NCBI RefSeq assembly: GCF_019710585.1
Contig: NZ_JAIFZQ010000026.1
Coordinates: 57,920-121,919, forward strand
Source of the DNA: Arthrobacter sp. MAHUQ-56
GTDB taxonomy: Bacteria; Actinomycetota; Actinomycetes; Actinomycetales; Micrococcaceae
Reading direction: 5' to 3'
DNA length: 64,000 bases
The position numbers and the translations under genes were made by a program. Each line of letters begins with the position of its first letter. Position 1 is the first letter of the stretch. Under the pieces are notes generated by a model. It was not told the origin of the DNA and did not search any database. It worked only from the letters and a program-made list of their open reading frames with translations. This document shows, piece by piece, positions 43,938 through 53,190 of the stretch.

Positions 43938-44957
43938 TCAGGAATGGGCGGCGAGGACGCTGCTGGCTTCCTGGCGGGTGGTGCCGGAGTCCTGGATGCC
44001 TTCGGCGATGTGGGCGAGTTCGGCGGGGATGTCGCGGCCTTTCTTGCGCATGGCGGTGGCCCAGAGGCGGCCGGCGCGGTAGGAGGAGCGGACCAGGGGT
44101 CCGGACATGACGCCGAGGAAGCCGATGTCTTCGGCTTCGTGCTGCAGGTCCAGGAATTCCTGGGGTTTGACCCAGCGGTCCACGGGCAGGTGCCGTTCGG
44201 ACGGGCGCAGGTACTGGGTGATGGTGATCAGGTCGCAGCCTGCGTCGTGGAGGTCACGGAGGGCTTCGGAGATTTCTTCGCGGGTTTCGCCCATGCCCAG
44301 GATGAGGTTGGACTTGGTGACCATCCCGTGGTTGCGGCCCTGGGTGATGACGTCCAGGGAGCGGTCGTAGCGGAACGCGGGGCGGATGCGCTTGAAGATG
44401 CGGGGGACGGTTTCGACGTTGTGGGCGAAGACTTCGGGCTTGGAGTCGCAGATCGCCTTGATGTGGTCGGGGTTGCCGGAGAAGTCGGGGATGAGCAGTT
44501 CGACGCCGGTGCCGGGGTTCAGTTCGTGGATCTTGCGGACGGTTTCGGCGTAGAGCCAGACGCCTTCGTCGTCGAGGTCGTCGCGGGCGACGCCGGTGAC
44601 GGTGGCGTAGCGCAGCTGCATGGATTGGACGGAGCGGGCCACCTTGGTGGGTTCGAACCGGTCCAGGGGTGAGGGTTTGCCGGTGTCGATCTGGCAGAAG
44701 TCGCAGCGGCGGGTGCATTCGGAGCCGCCGATCAGGAAGGTCGCTTCCTTGTCTTCCCAGCATTCGAAGATGTTGGGGCAGCCGGCCTCTTCGCAGACGG
44801 TGTGCAGGCCTTCCTTCTTGACCAGGTTCTTCAGCCCGACGAACTCGGGCCCCATCTGGACCTTGGCCTTGATCCACTCCGGCTTGCGTTCGACCGGAAC
44901 CGCAGCATTACGCTGCTCGATCCGCAGCATCTTCCGGCCTTCAGGTGCCAATGTCAC
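43938..44957 (-). CDS. lipA: Lipoyl synthase LipA
   Basis: A 339 aa radical SAM enzyme that inserts two sulfurs into octanoyl groups on E2 and GcvH proteins. The auxiliary cluster cysteines are C55, C60 and C66 (VCEEAGCPNIFEC) and the radical SAM cluster cysteines are C81, C85 and C88 (CTRRCDFC). The C-terminal RSSYRAG motif, which includes the serine that ligates the auxiliary cluster, is present. It starts at GTG 44957, overlapping the lipB TGA by four bases, so LipB and LipA are translated together. Confidence 0.97.
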   Translation of the reverse strand: MTLAPEGRKMLRIEQRNAAVPVERKPEWIKAKVQMGPEFVGLKNLVKKEGLHTVCEEAGCPNIFECWEDKEATFLIGGSECTRRCDFCQIDTGKPSPLDRFEPTKVARSVQSMQLRYATVTGVARDDLDDEGVWLYAETVRKIHELNPGTGVELLIPDFSGNPDHIKAICDSKPEVFAHNVETVPRIFKRIRPAFRYDRSLDVITQGRNHGMVTKSNLILGMGETREEISEALRDLHDAGCDLITITQYLRPSERHLPVDRWVKPQEFLDLQHEAEDIGFLGVMSGPLVRSSYRAGRLWATAMRKKGRDIPAELAHIAEGIQDSGTTRQEASSVLAAHS

Positions 44958-45622
44958 AGTAGAGCTCCTTCAGGGCTCGAAACCAATGCTTCTTCGTGCT
45001 TGCGGAATTCCTCCACAAACCGGTCCACGATCTGGGCCGGCTGGATGTCCTGTCCTGTCTCCAGGGACATCGTGGTCACCCCCGCGTCGGTGATGCCGCA
45101 GGCGATGATCTGGCCATACGGCGCCAGGTCGTTGCTGCAGTTAATGGCAACGCCGTGCATGGTGACACCGTTCAGGACGCGGATGCCGATGGCGGCGATC
45201 TTGCGGTCCGGGCCCTTGGCATCGGCCTTGATCCACACGCCGGCGCGGCCCTTGATGCGCTCGGCATTGATGCCGTAGTCCGCCAGCACGGTGATCATGA
45301 TCTCTTCGAGGCGTTCAACGTAATCCCGGATGCCGGAGCGGTTCTTCAGCTTCAGGATGGGGTAGGCAATCAACTGTCCGGGCCCGTGCCACGTCAGTTT
45401 CCCGCCACGGTCCACCGGAACAACGGGTGTGCCGTCGAACGGCCGTTCGTGGTCCTCGGTGAGCTTCCCCGCAGTGTAGACGGCAGCGTGCTCCAAAAGC
45501 AGGACAGTGCTGGGGGCAGCGCCGGCGACAACCTTGTCGTGGAGTTCGCGCTGGGCATCCCAGCCGTCCATGTAATCGACGAAGTCAGGGGCAAGACCCA
45601 GCTGTGAAAACTCAAGAGTCAT
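44954..45622 (-). CDS. lipB: Octanoyltransferase LipB
   Basis: A 222 aa cytoplasmic enzyme that transfers octanoate from acyl carrier protein to lipoyl-domain lysines. The catalytic pair is K141 (RKIAAIGIRV) and C175 (IIACGITDAG). GKLTWHGPGQLIAYPI is the family's glycine/His motif. The ATG at 45622 has a -10 element seven bases upstream and no ribosome site. Substrates in this window include SucB. Confidence 0.96.
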   Translation of the reverse strand: MTLEFSQLGLAPDFVDYMDGWDAQRELHDKVVAGAAPSTVLLLEHAAVYTAGKLTEDHERPFDGTPVVPVDRGGKLTWHGPGQLIAYPILKLKNRSGIRDYVERLEEIMITVLADYGINAERIKGRAGVWIKADAKGPDRKIAAIGIRVLNGVTMHGVAINCSNDLAPYGQIIACGITDAGVTTMSLETGQDIQPAQIVDRFVEEFRKHEEALVSSPEGALL

Positions 45623-45629
45623 GGCATCC

Positions 45630-45635
45630 AGCTTA
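45630..45635 (-). promoter_or_regulatory. -10 element of a leaderless lipB transcript
   Basis: On the minus strand TAAGCT ends seven bases before the lipB ATG. Confidence 0.55.
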
Positions 45636-45746
45636 GTCCCCGAAGCCGCGCGCTCCCGGTTTAGTGTCCAAGCTCACCGCCCGCCCTGGAACGTCGTGAG
45701 CTCGCCATGCCTGTGGATAACTCCTGCAGCGCGGCCGTGATTCGGC

Positions 45747-45752
45747 TAGACA
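45747..45752 (+). promoter_or_regulatory. Possible -10 element of the kinase gene
   Basis: TAGACA ends six bases before the ATG at 45759. The last base is not the usual T, so this is weaker than the other leaderless candidates. Confidence 0.35.
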
Positions 45753-45758
45753 TGGACT

Positions 45759-47468
45759 ATGGACGATGCAGAGGCCCCGGACATTGCCGGTTACGACGTC
45801 GGGCGGCTGCTGGGCCGGGGCGGCAGTGCGGACGTGTGGCTGGCCACCGAGCAGAGGACCGGCAGGCAGTTTGCGGTGAAGTGTTTCCGCCCCGGCCCAG
45901 GGAGCCTGGGCAATCCGGGCGTCGGCCAAGAGGAGATGAGGAGGGAGATCCGCATCCTGTCGGTCCTGGACCACCCGCACCTCATCAGGTCGCACCAAGC
46001 CGTCCCTTTGGCGGGATCCGGCCACGCTGCAGCCTTGACCATGGATTACGCCGCCGGTGGTTCCCTGGCACAGCTGGTAGGCGCCCGGGGCAGGATCAGC
46101 GTGGGGGAGACCGTCACGGTCCTGACCCCCATTGCCCAGGCGCTTGGCTACCTGCACGGGAAGGGCTTCACGCACTCGGATGTGGCGCCCGGGAATGTGC
46201 TGTTCACCGGGCAGGGCAAGCCGATGCTCTCCGATGTGGGCGTTGGCCGGATGATCGGGGATCCGGGCAGCACGGAGCTTCCCGGCACCTCTGGCTTCCT
46301 GGACCCGGCGCCCGTTGATGCAGTACGCGCCGGGCTCCAGCCCGAACGGGACGTCTATGCGGCAGCAGCCCTGGGCTGGTTCTGCCTCACAGGTGAGGCG
46401 CCGCGCCGCACGGCCGACCGGCCACCGCTTTCCCTGCTGGTTCCCGGCGTCCCCAAGGAACTGGCCCTGGCACTGGAAGCCGGGCTCAATGAGGACCGGC
46501 GGCAGCGGCCCACGGCCATGGCCCTGGCGACAGCCGTGTACCGCAGCGCCGCACCGTTGCCCGTGGACCTCGCTGATGCCGTCCACCCCTCTGTGATTCC
46601 CGAACTGCTCACCCGGCGGCACGACCCGGTGCGGGACTCCGGCGCCGGGCTCACGGGCAAACTCCGTGGAATGTTCCGTGGCGTGTTCCGGCGGGCGGCA
46701 ACGTGCCGCCTGACCCGGCGGACGCCGTCGCCCCCGAGGATGCCCTTTCCGCAGGCGGCACATACGGCCCCCCTTCGTGGAAAGCACGCGGACTCCCGCG
46801 CCCGTGGCCGGGCGGGGTCAGCCGCACGGGTCCTGCGCGGCGCCGCCGTGCCGGTCCTGGCGGCAGCCGGAGCGGGAATCTGGTGGCTCTCGGCGGTCAC
46901 CGGCACCGCACCCGGCGGGCAGGTGAGCGGTCTCTGGCCCGCGCCGGCTGCGTCGCTGGTTGCCGGCCCTGGCGCCGGAGATGGAACGGGGGCCAAAGAT
47001 GGAACGGGCAGCAAGGGGAGCGGGACAGATGCGGCGCGGGTTGATACTGCCGGGATCGATACCGCCCGCCAGCAGGCGCGCTCGGAGGACCCCCTGCTGG
47101 CCGTGACGGGGATGGCCGCCCTGCGGGACCATGCCCTCAGCAGTGGCAGCCTGGAACTGCTGGAGGCGGTCAACGCGCCTGGGTCACCCGCAGCTGCGGC
47201 GGACCAGCGTCTTGCGGACCAGCTGGACGGTGCGGGGCTTCGGCTGGAAGGATTCACCAGCACTGTGTCGGACCTGTCGGTCGCCGACGGGGCTGCCGGC
47301 GGGCGGGCGGTTGTCCGGCTGACCTCCGCCACCTCCGCTTACCGGACGGTGGATGCCGGCGGCGCGGAGGTGGCAGCAGGTACTCCCAGCCCGGCCCAAC
47401 GGCTCAGGCTGGTCCTGGTGCGGATGGACGGCCAGTGGAGGATCAGTGAGATCCTGCCCGGGGGCTGA
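45759..47468 (+). CDS. Membrane Ser/Thr protein kinase with atypical catalytic loop
   Basis: A 569 aa PknB-like protein. The kinase domain covers about residues 10-275: glycine loop LLGRGGSADVW, ATP lysine K41 (FAVKCF), helix-C Glu near 63, catalytic D141 and N146 in HSDVAPGN, and metal-binding D159 in SDVGVG. The lysine of the usual HRDxKPxN loop is alanine (A143) and DFG is DVG, so activity may be weak or altered. A juxtamembrane region rich in Arg/Pro leads to one transmembrane helix (VLAAAGAGIWWLSAV, near residue 370). The outer Gly/Ala-rich domain contains a region ending VLVRMDGQWRISEILPGG that looks like a small folded domain. The target is unknown. Confidence 0.88.
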   Translation: MDDAEAPDIAGYDVGRLLGRGGSADVWLATEQRTGRQFAVKCFRPGPGSLGNPGVGQEEMRREIRILSVLDHPHLIRSHQAVPLAGSGHAAALTMDYAAGGSLAQLVGARGRISVGETVTVLTPIAQALGYLHGKGFTHSDVAPGNVLFTGQGKPMLSDVGVGRMIGDPGSTELPGTSGFLDPAPVDAVRAGLQPERDVYAAAALGWFCLTGEAPRRTADRPPLSLLVPGVPKELALALEAGLNEDRRQRPTAMALATAVYRSAAPLPVDLADAVHPSVIPELLTRRHDPVRDSGAGLTGKLRGMFRGVFRRAATCRLTRRTPSPPRMPFPQAAHTAPLRGKHADSRARGRAGSAARVLRGAAVPVLAAAGAGIWWLSAVTGTAPGGQVSGLWPAPAASLVAGPGAGDGTGAKDGTGSKGSGTDAARVDTAGIDTARQQARSEDPLLAVTGMAALRDHALSSGSLELLEAVNAPGSPAAAADQRLADQLDGAGLRLEGFTSTVSDLSVADGAAGGRAVVRLTSATSAYRTVDAGGAEVAAGTPSPAQRLRLVLVRMDGQWRISEILPGG

Positions 47469-47477
47469 AGCCCGGGC
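47456..47477 (+). terminator. Short hairpin at the kinase stop codon
   Basis: GCCCGGG and CCCGGGC form a 7 bp stem with an 8-base loop across the stop codon, between the convergent kinase and epimerase genes. No U-run; weak. Confidence 0.35.
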
Positions 47478-47487
47478 TTGACGTCGA

Positions 47488-48414
47488 TCAACCCTCCCGT
47501 ACGACTAGCCCCGGCCCCCGGGTGTGGCTCCCGGCCACCCAGCGGGCCCCTGATTCCAGTCGCCTGTGCTGCCACTGGAAACCGGCGGAAGAGAGGACCG
47601 CGGGCTCCATGCGCTGGCTGTACAGCAGGAGCTCCTCGCCCAGGCCCGGCATTGCGGTGCGCAGAACAGGGGCAGGAACGCGGAACACGGCCGGGCGGTG
47701 AAGTGCGCGCGCCAACGCTGCCACGGTGGTGTTGACGTCCGATTGCTCGGGAGCGGACAGGTTGACCGCGCCGGTGACCGCGGAGTCGAGCAGGAAGAGG
47801 AAGGCGGCTGAAACATCGGGAAGCGTTATCCATGGCCAGAACTGCCGGCCGCTGCCGAACGGACCGCCGAGGCCTAGCCGCAGCAGGGGGAGCAGCCGTC
47901 CCAGGGCCCCGCCCGAACGGCTGAACACTACCCCGGTACGCGGTGTCACGACGCGCACCCCGGAGGGCGCCGCCAAGGCAGCCTGCTCCCACTCAACACA
48001 AATCCGGGCAAGGATGCCGGAACCCGCCGGTGCGTCCTCCCGCAGAAGGGTATTGCCGGCGTCGCCGTAGTAGCCGGAGCCGGACTGGCTGATGAACGTC
48101 TTCGGCGGCGAATCCAGCTGCGCCATGGCCCGTACGAGGGTCCGGGTTGGCCCCAGGCGGGAATTGAACAGCTCCGCTACCCGCCTCCGGGTCCAGGGCC
48201 TGTCCCCGATCCCGGCGCCGGAAAGATTCACGACGGCGTCGGCGCCAGCAAGGGCGTGCGGGTCAAGGGGTCCCGATGCAGGGTCCCAGCGGATCTCCGC
48301 CGCATGGGCGGGCGGCCGCCGCACCAGCGTCACGACCGAGTGGCCGGCGTCGTGGAAGGCCTTGGACAGGGACGTGCCGATGAGCCCGGAGGCGCCGGAC
48401 ATGACGATGCGCAT
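47488..48414 (-). CDS. TIGR01777 family NAD-dependent epimerase-like protein
   Basis: A 308 aa short-chain dehydrogenase/reductase-like protein. The Rossmann loop SGASGLIGTSLSKAFHDAGH is at the N-terminus, followed by AVVNLSGAGIGDRPW, SGSGYYGD (the YYG of this subfamily) and PRTGVVFSRSGGALGRL. The C-terminal DUF1731-like part begins around VPAPVLRTAMPGLGEELLL. The ATG at 48414 is preferred; a GTG at 48429 would add five residues. In Mycobacterium a homologue lies between the lipoyl E2 gene and lipB. The reaction is unknown. Confidence 0.88.
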   Translation of the reverse strand: MRIVMSGASGLIGTSLSKAFHDAGHSVVTLVRRPPAHAAEIRWDPASGPLDPHALAGADAVVNLSGAGIGDRPWTRRRVAELFNSRLGPTRTLVRAMAQLDSPPKTFISQSGSGYYGDAGNTLLREDAPAGSGILARICVEWEQAALAAPSGVRVVTPRTGVVFSRSGGALGRLLPLLRLGLGGPFGSGRQFWPWITLPDVSAAFLFLLDSAVTGAVNLSAPEQSDVNTTVAALARALHRPAVFRVPAPVLRTAMPGLGEELLLYSQRMEPAVLSSAGFQWQHRRLESGARWVAGSHTRGPGLVVREG

Positions 48415-48475
48415 GCTCCATCTCACCACGGCAACGGCCCCTCGGCACCTCCCGCGACGCGGGGAAGGGGTTGAC

Positions 48476-48481
48476 TATGAT
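48476..48481 (+). promoter_or_regulatory. -10 element of a leaderless tricorn protease transcript
   Basis: TATGAT ends six bases before the ATG at 48488; no ribosome site is present. Confidence 0.6.
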
Positions 48482-48487
48482 CAAACG

Positions 48488-51400
48488 ATGACCTCTTCGA
48501 GCTACCTCCGTTTTCCGCACCTGCACGGCGATCTGGTCACCTTCGTGGCCGAGGACGACGTGTGGATTGCGCCCCTGGCCGGCGGCAGGGCCTGGCGTGT
48601 TTCCTCACTCCAGCTCCCTGCCCGCAACCCCCGTTTCACCCCGGATGGCCAACGCCTGGTGTGGAGCGTTGTCCAGGGGACGGCTCCGGAGGTCGTTTCG
48701 GCGCAGGTGGACGGCGGCGGCTATCGCCAGCTGACCTACTTCGGCCACAGCACCACCAGGGTGAAGGGTTTCACTGCAGGCGGGGAGGTAGTGGTCACCA
48801 GCGCTTTCCGCCAGGCGGAGAGCCGGCACACCTACGCGTACAGCGTGCCGCTCGACGGCGGCTGGGCCCAGGAACTGCCGTACGGGCCGGTTGAATCGGT
48901 AGCCTTCGGGCCGGAAGTGGGCGATGAGCGTCCGGTTGTGCTGGGAAGCGTGCTCTCCCGTGAGCCAGCGTGGTGGAAACGGTACCGCGGCGGCACCGCC
49001 GGCAAGTTGTGGATCGACGCCGACGGCAATGGCGAATTCGAGCGGCTGCTGCCGGACCTTGACGGCAACCTCACCGACCCCCTGTGGGTGGACGGCAGGA
49101 TCGCCTTCCTGTCCGACCACGAGGGCTACGGCAACCTGTATTCGGTCCTGCCCAGCGGCAAGGACCTGCGCCGGCACACTGACCACCAGGACTTCTACGT
49201 GCGGCACGCCGCCACGGACGGCAAGCGGGTCATCTTCGAGTCCGCCGGTGAACTCTGGGTCCTCCACGATGCCGGCTCGGACGCGGTCAAGCTCGACATC
49301 ACCCTCGGCTCGGCCTCGCAGAGCCGGCGGCCCGCGCTCCTCGATGCCGCGAAACATCTCGGGGCGGTGGTTCCGGACGGCACCGGCGCCGCCAGCGCCG
49401 TCGAGTCACACGGGACGGTCCACTGGCTGCGGCACAAGGACGGCCCCTCCCGCATCATCGAGGCCACGCCCGGCGTTCGGGGGCGGCTGCCGCGGCCCCT
49501 CGGGGACGGCCGCATCGCCTACGTCGCAGACCACGACGGCGTTGAGGCGCTGCACATCAAAGACATCGCCGCTCCTGTCCCGCAGGGCACGGCAGGCGCG
49601 CCGAAGAACGCTGTTGCCGCGCACGCCGGCCTTGCGGGTTCGACGGCGAAACCAGGCCACGCTCCGGGATCCGGGGAGGGGCAGGATTCGGTGCAGCTGC
49701 CACAGCCGGTGCCCGCGTCCGGGGCCGCGGTCCTCGCGGGGCACAGCAGCAGCCACGCTCCGGCCGACGACGAACAGCAGGCCGATGTTGCTCCGGATGC
49801 CTCGGCGTCCGTGGCGGAGGCCCAGTCCGTCGCGGCGGGAGGGGGCATCAGTGTGCCCACGCCCGCGCGCGCCAGTTCGCTGGAAGCCAGCCCGGATGGT
49901 CGGTGGCTCGCCATCGGCACCTCGTTCGGCGACGTGCACGTGCTGGATACGCGCAACGGGGACCTCGCGCAGGTTGCCAGCATCGGCGAAGGAAGCATTT
50001 CCGAACTGGCATGGTCCGCGGACTCGCGATGGCTCGCGTGGTCGGAGCCGGTGACGTCCTTCGGATCCCGGAGCAGGCTGCGGCTTGCCACGGTGGACAA
50101 CCTGGATGCCGAACCGGTGGAGGTCACCGACGGCCGCTTCCGTGACGCCTCCCCGGCCTTCACCCCGGACGGCAAATTCCTGGCCTTCCTGTCCAACCGC
50201 AGCTTCGATCCCGTCTACGACGGGCACTCGTTCGACCTTTCCTTCCCCAGCCCCATCAAGCCCTACCTGGTGGCACTCGCGGCCGATACGCCGTCGCCCT
50301 TTGGTCCCTCGGTTGACCCCGCAGGCCCGGAACCGGAAGCCGAAACTGAGGCCGGCGGCAGCCCTGCAGCCAACAGCGGGGAAGGCGCCGTGCCCGCCGT
50401 GCGCGTCGATGCGGAGGGCCTCGCCCACCGCGTGATCGGCGTTCCGGTGCCCCAGGGCAACTACAGCTCGCTGAAGGCCGCTGATGGTGCGCTGCTGTGG
50501 CTCGACTCCGTCCTGGCCGGCGTCACCGGTGACGGCAAAGCCAGCCAGGAGGACAAGGACGCCCGGCCCAGCCTGGTGCGGTACGACATCGTGCAGCGCA
50601 GGAAGTCGACCCTGGTGGATTCGCTGGACAGCTACCGGCTCTCCGGGGACCGCAGCAAAGTGGTGCTGGTCTGCGACAAGCAGGTCACCGTCGTCCCGGC
50701 GGACGCCAAGGCGGATGAGGAATCAGGCAAAGTGGTCAAGGTGGACCTGGGCCGGATCCGCGTCATGCTGGACCCGGTCAGCGTCTGGGCCCAGGCGTTC
50801 GATGAAGCCTGGCGCCTGCAGCGCGACTTCTTCTGGACCGAGGACATGGCCGGGCAGGACTGGGAATCCATCCGTGCCCGCTACCGCCCACTGGTTGACC
50901 GGCTGGGGTCCCACGACGACCTCGTGGACCTGCTGTGGGAACTGCACGGCGAGCTGGGAACCTCGCACGCCTACGTCCGGCCCGCCGCCGTCACCGAACG
51001 CGGGAGCCGCGGCCAGGGGCGGCTGGGCGCAGATCTCGCCCACACCGCCGCCGGATGGGAAATCACCCGAATCCTTGCCGGCGAGTCCTCCGACCCCCTG
51101 GCAACCTCGCCCCTGACGAGGCCGGGAGTCGGGGCAAAGGCAGGGGACGTCCTGCTGGCCATCGACGGCGTCCCGCTGTCCGGGAGCGTCACGCCCGCCA
51201 TGCAGCTGGTTGGCGCCGCCGGCCGCGCCGTGGAGCTGACCCTCCTCAACGGCCCGGCACACGGCCCTGCCGCCGGCACCCAGCGCAGGGTCGCCGTCGT
51301 GCCCGTCAAGGATGAGGAACGCCTGCGTTACCAGGAATGGGTTGCTGGCAATCGGCGGACCGTCCGGGAAGCCTCCAACGGCACCTTCGGTTACCTGCAC

Positions 51401-52021
51401 ATCCCGGACATGATGGCCAACGGCTGGGCGCAGCTGCACCGCGACCTGGACACCGAAACCGCATTGGACGGCCTGATTGTGGATGTCCGCCGGAACCGCG
51501 GGGGCCACACGTCGCAGCTTGTTGCCGAACTGATCGGCAGAAAGGTCACGGGCTGGAGCATGCCGCGCGGCGAGAAACCCCGGACCTATCCGCACCATGC
51601 ACCGCGCGGACCGGTCATCATCCTTGCCGATGAGTTTGCCGGTTCCGACGGGGACATCATCACCCAGGTCTCAAAGCTGCGGGGGATCGGACCGGTCATC
51701 GGTACCCGAACCTGGGGCGGCGTGGTGGGCATCGACAACCGCTTCGCACTGGCCGACGGCACCGGGGTCACCCAGCCCCGGTACGCCACTTGGTTTGGCG
51801 GCGGTGTCGGCTGGAGCGTGGAGAACTACGGGGTGGATCCGGACATCGAAGTGGCGTTCCCACCGCACGCCTACGCCGCGGGCCGCGATCCCCAGCTGGA
51901 ATACGGCATCAGCGCCCTGAAGGAAATGATCCAGGAACTGCCCACGGACCGTCCGCCGGCCCGTGAGGGGTACCGCCGGCTGCGCCCGGCACCCTTGCCC
52001 GCCCGCAGCCAGGGAAGCTAG
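48488..52021 (+). CDS. Tricorn-type protease
   Basis: An 1177 aa cytoplasmic S41-family protease homologous to tricorn, which degrades peptides released by larger proteases. The N-terminal half is built of beta-propeller blades (PHLHGDLVTFVAEDDVWIAP, SPDGRWLAIGTSFGDVHVL-like blades) with a low-complexity Ala/Gly/Gln insertion at about residues 370-455. The core has the segment VWAQAFDEAWRLQRDFFW, then a PDZ domain (GDVLLAIDGVPLSGS) and the catalytic domain: VDVRRNRGGHTSQLV and the nucleophile S1053 in FAGSDGDIITQ. The frame is open further upstream but the ATG at 48488 starts the first blade and has a -10 at leaderless distance. It ends with a 21 bp terminator. Confidence 0.92.
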   Translation: MTSSSYLRFPHLHGDLVTFVAEDDVWIAPLAGGRAWRVSSLQLPARNPRFTPDGQRLVWSVVQGTAPEVVSAQVDGGGYRQLTYFGHSTTRVKGFTAGGEVVVTSAFRQAESRHTYAYSVPLDGGWAQELPYGPVESVAFGPEVGDERPVVLGSVLSREPAWWKRYRGGTAGKLWIDADGNGEFERLLPDLDGNLTDPLWVDGRIAFLSDHEGYGNLYSVLPSGKDLRRHTDHQDFYVRHAATDGKRVIFESAGELWVLHDAGSDAVKLDITLGSASQSRRPALLDAAKHLGAVVPDGTGAASAVESHGTVHWLRHKDGPSRIIEATPGVRGRLPRPLGDGRIAYVADHDGVEALHIKDIAAPVPQGTAGAPKNAVAAHAGLAGSTAKPGHAPGSGEGQDSVQLPQPVPASGAAVLAGHSSSHAPADDEQQADVAPDASASVAEAQSVAAGGGISVPTPARASSLEASPDGRWLAIGTSFGDVHVLDTRNGDLAQVASIGEGSISELAWSADSRWLAWSEPVTSFGSRSRLRLATVDNLDAEPVEVTDGRFRDASPAFTPDGKFLAFLSNRSFDPVYDGHSFDLSFPSPIKPYLVALAADTPSPFGPSVDPAGPEPEAETEAGGSPAANSGEGAVPAVRVDAEGLAHRVIGVPVPQGNYSSLKAADGALLWLDSVLAGVTGDGKASQEDKDARPSLVRYDIVQRRKSTLVDSLDSYRLSGDRSKVVLVCDKQVTVVPADAKADEESGKVVKVDLGRIRVMLDPVSVWAQAFDEAWRLQRDFFWTEDMAGQDWESIRARYRPLVDRLGSHDDLVDLLWELHGELGTSHAYVRPAAVTERGSRGQGRLGADLAHTAAGWEITRILAGESSDPLATSPLTRPGVGAKAGDVLLAIDGVPLSGSVTPAMQLVGAAGRAVELTLLNGPAHGPAAGTQRRVAVVPVKDEERLRYQEWVAGNRRTVREASNGTFGYLHIPDMMANGWAQLHRDLDTETALDGLIVDVRRNRGGHTSQLVAELIGRKVTGWSMPRGEKPRTYPHHAPRGPVIILADEFAGSDGDIITQVSKLRGIGPVIGTRTWGGVVGIDNRFALADGTGVTQPRYATWFGGGVGWSVENYGVDPDIEVAFPPHAYAAGRDPQLEYGISALKEMIQELPTDRPPAREGYRRLRPAPLPARSQGS

Positions 52022-52051
52022 CAGGCGCGCCAGGCCTGCCGCCGGGGACCG

Positions 52052-52096
52052 AAAAGGCCCTGCCCGCCGGAAATGTTCCGGCGGGCAGGGCCTTTT
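52052..52096 (+). terminator. Terminator between the tricorn protease and OsmC genes
   Basis: A perfect 21 bp stem (52052-52072 with 52076-52096) with a 3-base loop, AAAA on one side and TTTT on the other. It works for both convergent genes. Confidence 0.92.
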
Positions 52097-52117
52097 CGCA
52101 GAAGCGACAGTATCCGG

Positions 52118-52546
52118 TCAGGACTCCAGGGTGGCATCCATCGTGATGTCGATGCTGGCGAGTGCACCGGAGACCGGGCAGCCCACCTTTGCTTCGCCGG
52201 CGATCTTCTGGAATTCGTCTTCCGAGATCCCCGGGACCCGCGCCGAAACGGTCAGGTGGCTGCCCGTGATGCCCGTGCCGGGAACGAACGTGACATCAGC
52301 CTTGGCGCGGACTTCCTCCGGCGTGTGGCCTGCCTTTGCCAGTTCATTGCTGAAGGCCATGGAGAAGCAGGCCGCGTGGGCAGCGGCGATGAGTTCCTCC
52401 GGGCTGGTCTTGCCGTTGGCCGCTTCGGTGCGCGCCTTCCAGGTGACATCGAACGTGCCCAGGCCCGAGGTGGCCAGGGAGGTGGTTCCTGCGCCCTCCG
52501 TCAGGTTGCCGTTCCATACAGCGTTTGCTGAGCGGGTTGCTGCCAT
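52118..52546 (-). CDS. OsmC-family peroxidase
   Basis: A 142 aa OsmC/Ohr-type thiol peroxidase that reduces organic hydroperoxides. The redox cysteines are C60 (HAACFSMAFS) and C123 (VGCPVSGAL). The N-terminus MAATRSANAVWNGNLTEGAG is typical of the OsmC subgroup. The ATG at 52546 has AGGAG five bases upstream; an in-frame GTG at 52552 is less likely. Lipoyl proteins can reduce OsmC in some bacteria, and sucB and lpdA are close by, but a functional tie here is only an inference. Confidence 0.92.
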   Translation of the reverse strand: MAATRSANAVWNGNLTEGAGTTSLATSGLGTFDVTWKARTEAANGKTSPEELIAAAHAACFSMAFSNELAKAGHTPEEVRAKADVTFVPGTGITGSHLTVSARVPGISEDEFQKIAGEAKVGCPVSGALASIDITMDATLES

Positions 52547-52685
52547 GTTCACTCCTCACATCGTTTTGTCTTAGGCCTGGCCGTTAATCTTTCTGCCAGG
52601 CCCACCGTTTTCCATCCTATGGATCATGACCGGGCGGCGCACGGGTTGTCCGCTGTCAGTGGATTATGACCGCAGGCCCGGATGG

Positions 52686-53039
52686 TTACTGCCAGAGGGT
52701 GGCGATGGCGATATTGATCAGCGCCAGGCCGCCGACACCATGGGCCAGGCCCGTTGAGACCGGCTGCCCGGTCTTGGCCTTGCGGGTTCCAACGATGGCC
52801 AGGACAGCCACCACAACCGCAATGACAAGCTTGATGCCCAGCTTGGCGTAGTTGGGGTTGGCGTCGGGCAGGAACGGGAGGAGGCCCATCATGGCGACGC
52901 CGGTGAGGAGCTGCAGGAAGGCTCCGTCCCGCTGGCGCGGGTGCACGGTGGGTTCGCGCATGGTGGCAATCCAGTAGCCCACGATCATGGCGGCGCCGAC
53001 GACGTGCAGGAACACCAGGAAATTGAACAGAATAGTCAT
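52686..53039 (-). CDS. Small four-helix membrane protein of unknown function
   Basis: A 117 aa protein with about four transmembrane segments: LFNFLVFLHVVGAAMIVGYW, FLQLLTGVAMMGLLPFL, LGIKLVIAVVVAVLAIVG and GLAHGVGGLALINIAIATLW. The first helix with its His-Val-Val-Gly resembles those of small heme-associated membrane proteins, but I cannot name a family. The start has a -10 element six bases upstream on the minus strand. Confidence 0.78.
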   Translation of the reverse strand: MTILFNFLVFLHVVGAAMIVGYWIATMREPTVHPRQRDGAFLQLLTGVAMMGLLPFLPDANPNYAKLGIKLVIAVVVAVLAIVGTRKAKTGQPVSTGLAHGVGGLALINIAIATLWQ

Positions 53040-53045
53040 GGCACC

Positions 53046-53051
53046 AGCTTA
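53046..53051 (-). promoter_or_regulatory. -10 element of a leaderless transcript
   Basis: On the minus strand TAAGCT ends six bases before the ATG of the small membrane protein gene. Confidence 0.55.
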
Positions 53052-53119
53052 GCCAGTCAGTTCTACAGCCCGTAGCACAACCACGCGGGCAACGGCGTGC
53101 CGGGGTGGCCGCTTAAACC

Positions 53120-53176
53120 ACGACGGCGGCACTCGCCGTTGGTGGGTTTCCCACCGCGGGCGCGTGCCGCCGTCGT
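53120..53176 (-). terminator. Structured terminator after sucB
   Basis: Outer arms ACGACGGCGGCAC and GTGCCGCCGTCGT (13 bp) enclose a second stem GGTGGG/CCCACC. It lies just after the sucB stop. The sequence is GC-rich without a clear U-run. Confidence 0.65.
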
Positions 53177-53190
53177 TGCTGGTGCTTCGC

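Noticed and set aside
43074..44672. Plus-strand open frame of 532 codons opposite DUF4191 and lipA.
   Set aside because: Antisense to lipA with its radical SAM motifs; no independent evidence of coding.
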